Shown in pieces: positions 11,191-19,499 of a stretch of 64,000 nucleotides of DNA (its first letter is position 1; each line of letters opens with the position of its first letter). The notes beneath the pieces are model-generated. The model searched no databases, was not told where the DNA came from, and saw only the letters and a list, made by a program, of their open reading frames with translations. Source of the DNA: Sulfitobacter sp. THAF37. Lineage in GTDB: Bacteria; Pseudomonadota; Alphaproteobacteria; Rhodobacterales; Rhodobacteraceae. The DNA lies in contig NZ_CP045372.1 of NCBI RefSeq assembly GCF_009363555.1, positions 1,437,501-1,501,500 on the forward strand, in the 5' to 3' direction. The translations under genes and the position numbers were made by a program.

Positions 11191-12297
11191 ATGGCGACAG
11201 GATTCTATTGGGACGAACGCTGTTTCTGGCATGCCGGGGGCAATTACGCGCTGACCCTCCCGGTTGGTGGCTTGGTCCAGCCTCAGGTCGCCGGTGGCCT
11301 CCCCGAGAGCCCTGAAACCAAGCGTCGGCTCAAAAACCTGATGGATGTGACCGGCCTGAGCGCCGAACTGGACCAGCGCAGCGCGGCCCCCGCAGACCGC
11401 GAGACGCTGGAGCGGGTGCATCCCGCCCGCTATCTGAACGAATTCAAGGCGGTGTCCGATGCACAGGGCGGCGAGATAGGGCATCATGCCCCTTTCGGCC
11501 GGGGCGGTTACGAGATCGCGACGCTTTCGGCGGGCCTGGCCTGCGCGGCGGTTCGTGATGTGGCGACCGGTTCGGTCGAAAATGCCTATGCGCTGACCCG
11601 GCCGCCGGGCCACCACTGCGAGCCGGACAACCCGATGGGGTTCTGCCTGCTTGCCAATATTGCCATAGCGGTCGAAGCGGCGCTTGCCGAAGGTCTGGTA
11701 AAGCGTGTGGCCGTCCTGGACTGGGACGTGCACCACGGCAATGGCACGGAAAAGATCTTTTACGATCGCGACGACGTGCTGACGATCTCGTTCCATCAAG
11801 AGGGAAACTACCCCACGACGACCGGCGGCCTCGCGGATCGGGGCAGCGGGGCCGGGGACGGCGCCAACATCAACCTGCCGCTCCACGCGGGTTCGGGCCA
11901 CACCGCTTACCTGCACGCGATGGATCGGGTCGCGATCCCCGCGCTTGACGCGTTCAAACCTGACATGATTATCGTTGCCTGTGGCTTTGATGCCGCCATG
12001 GTCGACCCGCTGGCCCGGATGCAGGCCACGTCGGCAACCTTTGCCGGGATGACCCAGCGGATCAGGGACGCGGCAAAGCGCCTTTGCCAGGGTCGCCTTG
12101 TGCTGGTTCACGAAGGCGGCTATTCCGAAGCTTATGTGCCGTTTTGCGGCCATGCCACCATTGCGACACTAGCGGGCAGTGCCATCAGCGCGCCGGACCC
12201 CATGCTGTCGTCATTCGACATCCGCCAGCCTTCGCCAGCCTTTGATGCTTTCCTGCGCCAGTCGATTGACGACATGGCGAAAACACTGGGACTCTGA
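11191..12297 (+). CDS. Histone deacetylase-fold amidohydrolase (class II HDAC / acetylpolyamine amidohydrolase type)
   Basis: A 368-residue zinc hydrolase that should remove acetyl groups from acetylated amines or lysine side chains. Visible active-site elements are RPPGHHCEPDNPMGFC (tandem His and the following loop), DWDVHHGNGTE (zinc-binding Asp and His), and the later GFDAAMVDPLARM and HEGGYS. Length is normal for bacterial class II-like members. The start follows AGAGGGAGGCACATC. It is followed nine bases later by a nitroreductase and then an EI24 protein, a likely operon. The natural substrate cannot be read from sequence. Confidence 0.88.
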   Translation: MATGFYWDERCFWHAGGNYALTLPVGGLVQPQVAGGLPESPETKRRLKNLMDVTGLSAELDQRSAAPADRETLERVHPARYLNEFKAVSDAQGGEIGHHAPFGRGGYEIATLSAGLACAAVRDVATGSVENAYALTRPPGHHCEPDNPMGFCLLANIAIAVEAALAEGLVKRVAVLDWDVHHGNGTEKIFYDRDDVLTISFHQEGNYPTTTGGLADRGSGAGDGANINLPLHAGSGHTAYLHAMDRVAIPALDAFKPDMIIVACGFDAAMVDPLARMQATSATFAGMTQRIRDAAKRLCQGRLVLVHEGGYSEAYVPFCGHATIATLAGSAISAPDPMLSSFDIRQPSPAFDAFLRQSIDDMAKTLGL

Positions 12298-12306
12298 GGA
12301 CCGAAC

Positions 12307-12885
12307 ATGCCTGACGCCAACCCCGACGCCCTGAAATTCCTGCAGACCCGCCGGTCACGACCGGCCAAGACGCTCGGCCTGCCGGTCCCTGACCGCAGGG
12401 CGCTGTTGCCCCTGCTGACTGCGGCTGCACGCACGCCGGACCACGGCAAGCTGGAGCCATGGCGCTTCATCGTGCTGGACCGCGCAGCGATGGAGCGGCT
12501 GGCAGACCTGGCCGAAAGCCGCGGTGCCGCTCTCGGCCTGCCGCCGGAACAGATTTCCAAAGGCCGCAGCCAGTTCGACGACGGCCAGCTGGCCGTTGCG
12601 GTGATCGAGGTGCAGCGGTCCACCGACAAGATCCCGGCCATCGAACAGACATACTCCGCGGGGGCGGTCTGTCTCGCGCTGCTGAACGCGGCGCTGGCCA
12701 GCGGCTGGGGGGCCAACTGGCTATCCGGCTGGCCTTCGCATGACCGCGATTTCATGCGCGAGGGTCTGAGGTTGGAGAACCACGAGCGGATCGCGGGTAT
12801 CGTGCACATCGGCACCGAAACCAGCGCGCCGCCCGACCGTCCCCGTCCCGACATCGAAAGCATTACCACATGGCTCTCGGACTGA
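12307..12885 (+). CDS. Nitroreductase family protein (YdjA-like)
   Basis: A 192-residue FMN-binding oxidoreductase of the small nitroreductase group. The N-terminal RRSRPAKTL is the phosphate-binding arginine cluster, followed by ARTPDHGKLEPWRFIVL; the C-terminal half has LNAALASGWGANWLSGWP and GIVHIGT. These are the conserved blocks of the YdjA/TdsD-like group. It probably transfers electrons from NAD(P)H to a quinone, nitro or enone substrate. Its last 16 bases overlap the EI24 gene, implying cotranscription. Confidence 0.85.
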   Translation: MPDANPDALKFLQTRRSRPAKTLGLPVPDRRALLPLLTAAARTPDHGKLEPWRFIVLDRAAMERLADLAESRGAALGLPPEQISKGRSQFDDGQLAVAVIEVQRSTDKIPAIEQTYSAGAVCLALLNAALASGWGANWLSGWPSHDRDFMREGLRLENHERIAGIVHIGTETSAPPDRPRPDIESITTWLSD

Positions 12886-13577
12886 TCTTCGACGCATTCT
12901 TTCGTGCGCTCGGGCAACTGGGCGACCCTCGTTTCCGGCGGGTTTTCCTGCTGGGCGTGGTTCTGTCCCTGGTTTTGCTGATTGGCTTCACGGCCGCTTT
13001 CACCTGGTTGACAGAGGCAATCACACCCGATGAAGTCTGGCTTCCGATCCTGGGCGAGGTGCAGTGGATCGACGATCTGCTGTCCTGGGGCGCTGCTTTC
13101 CTGCTGCTCGGGTTGTCGGTCTTTCTGATGATCCCGGTCGCCTCGGCCATCACGTCCCTGTTTCTCGACGAAGTTGCCGAGGCAGTAGAGGGTCGGCACT
13201 ACCCGGATTTGCCTCGCCCGCAGACGGTCTCTTTCGGCGAGGCCCTGCGCGATACTGTGAGTTTCCTCGGTGTTCTTCTGGCGGCGAATATCTTTGCGAT
13301 CGTGTTGTACGTGATTTTCCCGCCTTTCGCCCCGGTGATTTTCTGGGGGATGAACGGGTTTCTGCTGGGGCGGGAATATTTCACCATGGTCGCGATCCGT
13401 TGGGTCGGTCGCGTGCAGGCCCGAAGCCTGCGTCGCGCGCATCTCGCGACGATCTGGGCGGCGGGCACCCTCATGGCGGTGCCGCTGTCAGTGCCCCTGC
13501 TGAACCTTCTGGTTCCTATTCTGGGTGCGGCGACCTTTACCCATCTGTACCACGGCCTGACCAGGCACCGGCCCTGA
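12870..13577 (+). CDS. EI24 domain-containing membrane protein (CysZ-like)
   Basis: A 235-residue integral membrane protein with long hydrophobic segments near residues 22-48, 75-100, 130-165 and 190-225, and the EI24 signature region LSVFLMIPVASAITSLFLDEVAEAVE. E. coli CysZ of this family is a sulfate importer. No cys genes are nearby, so transport of sulfate is only a possibility. It overlaps the nitroreductase start-to-stop by 16 bases and its 3' end overlaps the convergent DUF1467 gene by 41 bases. Confidence 0.8.
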   Translation: MALGLIFDAFFRALGQLGDPRFRRVFLLGVVLSLVLLIGFTAAFTWLTEAITPDEVWLPILGEVQWIDDLLSWGAAFLLLGLSVFLMIPVASAITSLFLDEVAEAVEGRHYPDLPRPQTVSFGEALRDTVSFLGVLLAANIFAIVLYVIFPPFAPVIFWGMNGFLLGREYFTMVAIRWVGRVQARSLRRAHLATIWAAGTLMAVPLSVPLLNLLVPILGAATFTHLYHGLTRHRP

Positions 13578-13830
13578 ACCAGCTTTCGACGTCGTCGACG
13601 CTGATCCATTCCGACAGGATGACGGTTGCCGCCATCGCCCAGATGACGGCGGCAACCACCGTCGTCCACAGGGCCTTCTTCCTCAGGTGGTGATGCTCTG
13701 GTGCGCCGGCGTGGGTGCCGGGAACGACGTCATCCAGATCCCCCTGTGTCTGAACCCGGATCGGCAGGGCGATCAGAAAGGTCAGTGACCAGATGACCGC
13801 ATAGAGTACGAGCCCCGAGACGATTCCCAT
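13537..13830 (-). CDS. DUF1467 family membrane protein
   Basis: A 97-residue protein with two hydrophobic segments (about 5-25 and 55-75) separated by a hydrophilic loop. The N-terminal IVSGLVLYAVIWSLTFLIALPIRVQTQGD with a following GTHAGAPEHHHLRKK is characteristic of the alphaproteobacterial DUF1467 family. Its function is unknown. It lies three bases after the methylmalonyl-CoA epimerase stop, as is usual in Rhodobacterales, so the two are likely cotranscribed. Confidence 0.85.
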   Translation of the reverse strand: MGIVSGLVLYAVIWSLTFLIALPIRVQTQGDLDDVVPGTHAGAPEHHHLRKKALWTTVVAAVIWAMAATVILSEWISVDDVESWFRAGAWSGRGTDG

Positions 13831-13833
13831 GGT

Positions 13834-14238
13834 TCAGACCTGCTCCAGCTCGACCAGCGCGCCGTTGAAGTCCTTGGGATGCAGGAAGAGCACCGGCTTG
13901 CCATGCGCGCCGATCTTCGGCTCTCCGGTGCCCAGCACCCGCGCACCAGTCGATTTGAGGTGGTCCCGCGCGGCGATGATATCCTCCACCTCGTAGCAGA
14001 TGTGGTGGATGCCCCCGGCGGGGTTCTTGTCGAGAAAACCCTGAATGGGGGAGTCCTCGCCCAGAGGATACAAGAGCTCGATCTTGGTGTTCGGCAGTTC
14101 GATGAATATTACCGTGACACCATGGTCCGGCTCATCCTGCGGTGCACCGACATTGGCGCCCAGAGCATTGCGGTACTGATCTGCCGCGGCCTGGAGGTCG
14201 GGTACGGCGATGGCCACGTGGTTCAAACGTCCGATCAT
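13834..14238 (-). CDS. mce: Methylmalonyl-CoA epimerase
   Basis: A 134-residue VOC-fold enzyme that interconverts the (2R) and (2S) epimers of methylmalonyl-CoA in the propionyl-CoA route to succinyl-CoA. Metal ligands are visible as LNHVAIAVPDL (His), GIHHICYEVEDI (His) and the terminal LVELEQ (Glu). LPNTKIELLYPLGEDSPI and NPAGGIHH are family signatures, and the length is exactly typical. The mutase gene is not in this window. Confidence 0.93.
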   Translation of the reverse strand: MIGRLNHVAIAVPDLQAAADQYRNALGANVGAPQDEPDHGVTVIFIELPNTKIELLYPLGEDSPIQGFLDKNPAGGIHHICYEVEDIIAARDHLKSTGARVLGTGEPKIGAHGKPVLFLHPKDFNGALVELEQV

Positions 14239-14387
14239 GATAATTCCTTCCGATGTGCCCGTGCCTTATGCCTTCGCGGTTCGACAAGGGCAATGTGACA
14301 CCTGCGCACGCAGGCGGATGGTGCCCATTAACGGTGCGTTAGGCATCCCTGACTAGTCTCTGAGTCGTCATCGCACGGGAGACGACA

Positions 14388-15107
14388 ATGGATAGCAACG
14401 AAACCTTCTCTGCACAGCTTCCACAGCCCACCGCGGCCCGGCCTCTGCTTGGCCTGACCGTTCTTGTTATCGAGGACAGCCGCTACGCCTGCGAGGCGAT
14501 GCGCCTGCTCTGCCTGCGCTCCGGCGCGCGGATCAGGCGGGCGGACTGCCTGCGGTCGGCGCGGCGGCATCTGCAGGTCTACCGTCCTTCCGTTGTGGTG
14601 ATCGACCTCGGCCTGCCCGACGGCGACGGCACCGACCTGATCGCGGAACTGGCGAACAGCACACCCCGCATCCAGGCATTGCTGGCGGTTTCGGGCGATA
14701 CCCATCTGGAGGCCGACGCGCTGTCCGCCGGGGCCGACGGGTTCCTGGCAAAGCCGATCCTCTCTATCGCCACGTTCCAGGAAAAGGTTCTGTCGCTGTT
14801 GCCCGAAGATCGCCAACCATCCGGCCCACGCGTGCTGGACACCTCTGTTGTCACACCTGACCGCATTGCGTTGCAGGACGACATGGCTCACATCGCCGAG
14901 GTACTGGAAGATCCGCCCGACGCCCATGCGCTGGACTATGTGACACAGTTCCTGACCGGGGTCGCGCGGCTGGCCGACGACGAACCGCTGGAAAAGGCGA
15001 GCGTTGCCTTGGCCGCGAAACGTGCACTGGGTGAAGCGGCAGCTTCCGAAGCCGCGACCCTGGCGGGCATGTTGCAGCAACGCCTGTCGCACCGAATGGC
15101 AATCTAG
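14388..15107 (+). CDS. Orphan response regulator with uncharacterised C-terminal part
   Basis: A 239-residue protein. Residues about 22-145 form a CheY-like receiver: VIEDSRYACE gives the acidic pocket, VVVIDLGLPDGDG the phospho-acceptor Asp, AVSGDT the Ser/Thr, and FLAKPI the Lys. The remaining 95 residues have no recognisable DNA-binding or enzymatic domain and look helical. The protein is soluble. No histidine kinase lies nearby, so the partner is unknown. Confidence 0.82.
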   Translation: MDSNETFSAQLPQPTAARPLLGLTVLVIEDSRYACEAMRLLCLRSGARIRRADCLRSARRHLQVYRPSVVVIDLGLPDGDGTDLIAELANSTPRIQALLAVSGDTHLEADALSAGADGFLAKPILSIATFQEKVLSLLPEDRQPSGPRVLDTSVVTPDRIALQDDMAHIAEVLEDPPDAHALDYVTQFLTGVARLADDEPLEKASVALAAKRALGEAAASEAATLAGMLQQRLSHRMAI

Positions 15108-15134
15108 TTCAGGATCAGGGGCGTCCGCTGCGGG

Positions 15135-15860
15135 TCAGAGCGTGGGATCGGTGGCGACGCGGACAAGGCCAGTGAGATCGGCAAGCCTTTCCTTTTGCGT
15201 GCCATCCGCGTTGAAATTCGCCGGGGATAGCCAGGCCTCAAAGGCCTCTTTCAACGCGGGCCACTCGGAATCGATGGCGGCAAACCAGGCCGTGTCGCGG
15301 TTGCGCCCCTTGACCACCGTGGCCTGCCGGAACACCCCTTCGTAGCTCAACCCAAACCGCTGGGCGGCGCGCCGGGATGGTCTGTTCAGCCCATCGCACT
15401 TCCATTCAAAACGTCGATAACCGGCCTCGAAGGCCCATTTCATCATCAGGTAAATGGCTTCGGTCGCGGCGCGGGTGCGTTGCAATGCGGGGCTGAAGTT
15501 GATGTGCCCCACTTCGATGGAACCACCGGCGGGCACGATGTTGAGATAGCTCGCCACGCCCTCCCATGCTCCGCTTTCCAAGTTGCGGATCGCGTAGAAA
15601 AACGGGTCGGTCTGGCCCTCATGCTCTCGCGCCCATCGGTAATACTGCGCGGCGGACGAGAACGGCCCATAGGGCATGTAATCCCAGACGGCGTCGTTTT
15701 CCGCATAGGCGCGGTACAGCAGGGCGGCGTGCCCCTCTGCAGAGAGGGGGGCAAGCCGGGCATAGGTCCCGGTCAATATCTCGCCGGAGGGCCGTGGCGG
15801 CGGCGTCCAGTTTGGAACAGCAGCGCCTTTCGGACGCGGATCGGAGGATAAGCCAGTCAT
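15135..15860 (-). CDS. GNAT family N-acetyltransferase (RimJ/RimL-like)
   Basis: A 241-residue acetyltransferase of the RimJ/RimL-like group. PSGEILTGTYARLAPLS opens the fold; the acetyl-CoA binding region is GHINFSPALQRTRAATEAIYLMM, followed by EWKCDGLNRPSRRAAQRFGLSYEGVFRQ. Such proteins acetylate amino groups of proteins or small molecules; the target here is unknown. Start taken at MTGLSS; a GTG 48 bases upstream is also in frame. Confidence 0.85.
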   Translation of the reverse strand: MTGLSSDPRPKGAAVPNWTPPPRPSGEILTGTYARLAPLSAEGHAALLYRAYAENDAVWDYMPYGPFSSAAQYYRWAREHEGQTDPFFYAIRNLESGAWEGVASYLNIVPAGGSIEVGHINFSPALQRTRAATEAIYLMMKWAFEAGYRRFEWKCDGLNRPSRRAAQRFGLSYEGVFRQATVVKGRNRDTAWFAAIDSEWPALKEAFEAWLSPANFNADGTQKERLADLTGLVRVATDPTL

Positions 15861-16043
15861 GCCAGAACGATAGGCCCGGCGAACCGGTTCGAAAAGGGGA
15901 TATCGCACGGATCGGCTACAGCTCTTTCAGAGCCAATCGGCCAGAAATTGGCCAAAAGCCGCAAAACCGACCCCATCTCTGCCCAAATTCGCCGGGTTCG
16001 CTTGCTGAGATGTCATGAATGCCGCACCAGCCAAGGCCGCCAG

Positions 16044-16226
16044 ATGTCACGTAACATGCGCACCGAGCGACAAAAACAGGATGCCGATCACCGCAAGGTG
16101 GATTGGATCGTGCTGACGGCGTCACTGCTGGGTGTCGGGATCGTTCTCGCCGCGTCGATCCGGGCGGGCGAGGCGGGGCTTGTCGCGAGCCTGGGCAGCT
16201 ACATGATGACATCCGCGTCGTTCTAG
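16044..16226 (+). CDS. Small membrane protein with pilin-like hydrophobic segment
   Basis: A 60-residue frame: a charged N-terminus (RTERQKQDADHRK) followed by DWIVLTASLLGVGIVLAASI, which would span the membrane once, and a short polar tail. The layout (charged head, D/E just before one helix) recalls Flp/type IVb pilin-like small proteins of Rhodobacterales, but no prepilin cleavage site is evident and no tad genes are nearby. It is upstream of, and convergent with, the DUF1501 gene. Confidence 0.55.
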   Translation: MSRNMRTERQKQDADHRKVDWIVLTASLLGVGIVLAASIRAGEAGLVASLGSYMMTSASF

Positions 16227-16250
16227 AAACCGGCCGCCATGGGCCTGTCT

Positions 16251-17411
16251 CTATGCCAGAAGCCCGGGATCGCTGCCCATGTGGAGACCCGGAAACACCT
16301 TGTTTTCAAGCACGTCTCGGTTGACGCCCGTGATGCCCCGCATCACCCAGGCGGCGACAGCGCGCACGTCTCGGGTCGGCATCAGGTCCCGCCGCTGGTA
16401 GAGGGCGGATTCCGCCAGTCCGGGCCAGTCGCCGTTGACCCGACCGCCCCGAACGGCACCACCGGCGAGAATTGCAAGCCCGCCGGTCCCGTGGTCCGTG
16501 CCCCCCGCACCGTTTTCCCGCGCGGTGCGTCCGAATTCCGTCATGGCAAGGATAGCGGTCTTGCCCCAGACGTCAGCGCCCAGACCGTCCCGCAGGGTCA
16601 GGATGGCCTCTTGCAGCGTCGCAAGGCTGCGGGGCAGCACACGGTCTTGCGCGCGGTGCGTATCCCAGCCGCCCAGCGAAAAGGCGGCGATCCTTGCGTC
16701 CTGGCGCAGCCGTCCGGCGGCATAGCTGGCGATCTGACGATGGGCGCGACCGCCCTTGCCGTCGCGTCCGTTCTCTGCCAGCAGCGCCGCCTCGGCCAGG
16801 GCCGCGTGCAGGGCCGGGTCCTCCTCCATCACCCTTTCGGCCAGACGCATCGTCTGCGGGCTGATCTTGAGGTTGGCTTCGGGTGCCCATTTCGCAACCG
16901 GAGCACTGCCATCAAGCACCGGCAGGGGCGTGGTGCCGATGGCATAGGCCGTGTCCCGCTCCACGCCCGGCACCTCCTGCAGCAGCCGGTTCAACCAGCC
17001 GTCCCTCGCGCCCTGGCCCAGATCCACCGTCCCGGCCTCCAGCAGGTCCTGGCCATCGAAATGGCTTCGCTTGTCGCGATATGGGGTCGAGACCGCATGA
17101 ACAAAGCCCAGCTCGCCCTTGCTCCACAAGGGCATCAGCCCGGCCAGCGCGGGATGCAGCGCAAAATATCCGTCGAGGTCCTGCGCACCCTCGGTCCGCA
17201 GACCCGGTCGCAGTGGGGCATAGGCCGGGTCGCCCACAGGGCGCACCACGTCCAACCCGTCCATCCCGCCGCGCAGTATGATGACCACCAGCCGCCTGTC
17301 CCAGGGGGCCTGGGCAAAACTCATCGGTGTGATCAGCGGGCTCGCGGCCACAGAACATCCGATCACACCGGCCCGGACCAGAAGCTGCCTGCGGGAAAGA
17401 CCGTCCTTCAT
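16251..17411 (-). CDS. DUF1501 protein, Tat-exported
   Basis: A 386-residue protein with a twin-arginine-type signal (SRRQLLVRAGVIGCSVAASP, residues 6-25), so it should be exported folded to the periplasm. The body shows DUF1501 blocks: VVIILRGGMDGLDVV, HAVSTPYRDKRSHFDGQDLLE, SLGGWDTH and MTEFGRTARENGAGGTDHGTGG. The H/D-rich motifs resemble alkaline-phosphatase/sulfatase-type metal sites. The gene follows the DUF1800 gene by 13 bases. The two families are commonly paired in bacteria; the function is not established. Confidence 0.88.
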   Translation of the reverse strand: MKDGLSRRQLLVRAGVIGCSVAASPLITPMSFAQAPWDRRLVVIILRGGMDGLDVVRPVGDPAYAPLRPGLRTEGAQDLDGYFALHPALAGLMPLWSKGELGFVHAVSTPYRDKRSHFDGQDLLEAGTVDLGQGARDGWLNRLLQEVPGVERDTAYAIGTTPLPVLDGSAPVAKWAPEANLKISPQTMRLAERVMEEDPALHAALAEAALLAENGRDGKGGRAHRQIASYAAGRLRQDARIAAFSLGGWDTHRAQDRVLPRSLATLQEAILTLRDGLGADVWGKTAILAMTEFGRTARENGAGGTDHGTGGLAILAGGAVRGGRVNGDWPGLAESALYQRRDLMPTRDVRAVAAWVMRGITGVNRDVLENKVFPGLHMGSDPGLLA

Positions 17412-17424
17412 CCAGTTTCTCCTT

Positions 17425-18810
17425 CTAACGGCGCTGCAAGGCGGGCGAGATGAGGATCAGCCCGACCCCCACGGCCTGGGTTTCCGCGGCTGATGCGGCA
17501 AATTTCAGCGCGTCAGTTGCGTCCGGCCCCACAATGTCCTGAAGCATCTGCTGAGGGTCAGGCAGGTCGTCCAGCAGGCGTGCAGGCACGTTCATCGCCC
17601 AGTCCAGCCGGGCGGCGACGCCCTGCGGAGTGACCCAGGCGGCGTCCGTTTCGGGCCAGCCGTCAGGCCCTGATACGCGGTCCCAGTCCTGTCCCATGAT
17701 CTTCAGGGGACGCAGGAACCAGCGGAGGGTCTCTTTTGGCGTCAGTGCCGCGAAGCGGTCGGGCGGCACGGCGAGCGCGCGCAGGGCGGTGCTCATGTAC
17801 TCCAAAGGGGGGCGGATGTTCGTCGGGGGGCTATCCCATGCCGCGGGATCGTTCAGCAGCGCCTCATAGACAGCCATCAGGTCGCCATCGCTGTCCAGAT
17901 ACGTTCGCGTCAGCCGCCCGATCGTCCGTTCCGTCGGGGTGTCGGAGATGAAATGCACCGCCAGCTTGCCAGCCAGGTGACGTGCCGTGCTCGGATGCAT
18001 CGCCAGGTCGCTGAGGGCATTGCGGATCGGCTGCATACCAGGCTGGTCGCTATAGGTCTTTCCCAGCACGGTTTCCGCCCCGGGCTCGGCCCAGCCCTTG
18101 CGAAAGACAAAGCTGTAGTCCCGTGTCCGGGTCAGTCCGGTCAACAGCTCTGCCATCTGCCGCACATCCGTCTGGGAATAGGCCGCGCCGACGCCCAGCG
18201 TGTGCAGCTCCAGCAATTCCCGGGCCAGGTTCTCGTTGAGACCACGGCGATTGCCCTTGCGTCGGCCCCGCTTGCTGTTCGGTCCGACAGAGGTGCTTTG
18301 GTCCAGGTACTCCAGCATCACGGGGTGTGTGATGCAGGCGGAGAGCATATCGACAAAACGGCCCGAAACATGAGGCCGCACCGCTTCTTCCACATAGGCG
18401 GGGATCGCAAGCTTCAGCAGCCCTGATTTGCCCTGTGCGGTGAAATGATCCGACCAGAAATCGACAAGCCTTTCGCGGAAATTATCTTTGCTGTGAATGC
18501 GCCTTAGTTGTTGCTGGGCAAAGGTTTCCAGCTGCTGATGCCGAAAACGCTGCTCAATTTCATCCGATTTCTCGCGGGCCTCGGCGGCCTGCTCTGGGGT
18601 CGTGGCCTTTTTGCGGGCGAAGGCGTCGAAGCGAGCCTTGACGACGTGTCCATCCTGAAGCTGGCGAAAGCCGGGCACCGGGAACCGCTCGGCCATCAGG
18701 TCCTTTCCGCGCAACCGACCGAGCATGCCCGCGATGTTCTCCGGCGGTGCGATGGACGGCGACCTGCCATACCCGAAACGCCTTTCGGCAAGATGCGGTG
18801 AAAAGCCCAT
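17425..18810 (-). CDS. DUF1800 domain-containing protein
   Basis: A 461-residue member of DUF1800. Family blocks include HLAERRFGYGRSP at the start, LVDFWSDHFTAQGKSG, MLEYLDQSTSVGPNSKRGRRKGNRRGLNENLARELLELHTLGVG and HFISDTPTERTIGRL. The chosen ATG follows GGAGACGAC and gives the usual family N-terminus. A second ATG at 18861 (MKTGTYY, preceded by AAGGGGGA) would add 17 residues. It forms an operon with the DUF1501 gene; the biochemical role of the pair is unknown. No signal peptide was seen. Confidence 0.87.
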   Translation of the reverse strand: MGFSPHLAERRFGYGRSPSIAPPENIAGMLGRLRGKDLMAERFPVPGFRQLQDGHVVKARFDAFARKKATTPEQAAEAREKSDEIEQRFRHQQLETFAQQQLRRIHSKDNFRERLVDFWSDHFTAQGKSGLLKLAIPAYVEEAVRPHVSGRFVDMLSACITHPVMLEYLDQSTSVGPNSKRGRRKGNRRGLNENLARELLELHTLGVGAAYSQTDVRQMAELLTGLTRTRDYSFVFRKGWAEPGAETVLGKTYSDQPGMQPIRNALSDLAMHPSTARHLAGKLAVHFISDTPTERTIGRLTRTYLDSDGDLMAVYEALLNDPAAWDSPPTNIRPPLEYMSTALRALAVPPDRFAALTPKETLRWFLRPLKIMGQDWDRVSGPDGWPETDAAWVTPQGVAARLDWAMNVPARLLDDLPDPQQMLQDIVGPDATDALKFAASAAETQAVGVGLILISPALQRR

Positions 18811-18953
18811 GTCGTCTCCAGAACCGGCCTTGCGGACAAGATAGTATGTCCCGGTTTTCATTGCATCCCCCTTGTTCGGATGCAGGCCGGTTTTGGCCGG
18901 GAACCGGCGCGCACCTCTGCGCGTTGGACAGAATTGAACGAAAGGACCTGTAA

Positions 18954-19430
18954 ATGCCCACGATCTATGACGCGATCAAAGCCGATCACGACCAGCACCG
19001 TAGCCTTTTGAATGAAATCGGCGAGACCAGCGGCGATAGTGCTGCGCGTCAGAACGCCTGGAGCAGTTTTTACCACGATGTGAAGTCCCACGCCGCAGCA
19101 GAGGAAGAGACGTTCTATTCCAAGCTCATTTCCAAGACCTGGGGCCAGGACGCTGCGCGCCATTCCGTGCACGAACACCAGCAACTCGACGACCTGATGG
19201 AAGAACTGAACGAGATGGACATGTCGTCCTCAGGCTGGCTGACGAAGTTCAAGACGCTCAAGCACGATTATGAGCACCACATGGATGAGGAAGAAGAAGA
19301 GGTCTTTGCCCGCGCCAAAGAAGTGATCGACGAGAGCGAGATCGAAGGATACGGCGCCCGCTTCGAAGCCCGCAAAAAGGAAGAGCGTGATCTGATCGAC
19401 GAGAAGAAGGAAGACTCGCTGGAGGATTGA
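18954..19430 (+). CDS. Hemerythrin domain-containing protein
   Basis: A 158-residue cytoplasmic protein with the histidine/carboxylate ligands of a di-iron four-helix bundle: ADHDQHRSLL, SHAAAEEETFY, HSVHEHQQLDDLMEEL and HDYEHHMDEEEEEVF. The C-terminal 35 residues are highly charged (EARKKEERDLIDEKKED). Family members bind oxygen, sense redox state or help repair iron centres. The start follows GAAAGGACCTGTAA. It is transcribed divergently from the DUF1800/DUF1501 pair. Confidence 0.9.
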   Translation: MPTIYDAIKADHDQHRSLLNEIGETSGDSAARQNAWSSFYHDVKSHAAAEEETFYSKLISKTWGQDAARHSVHEHQQLDDLMEELNEMDMSSSGWLTKFKTLKHDYEHHMDEEEEEVFARAKEVIDESEIEGYGARFEARKKEERDLIDEKKEDSLED

Positions 19431-19499
19431 CAGGCAAGCCCTGTCGCCTGAGGCGGGGCAGGTTCAGGCAAGCGTGCGGCACATGCCCTGAACCCCGAC

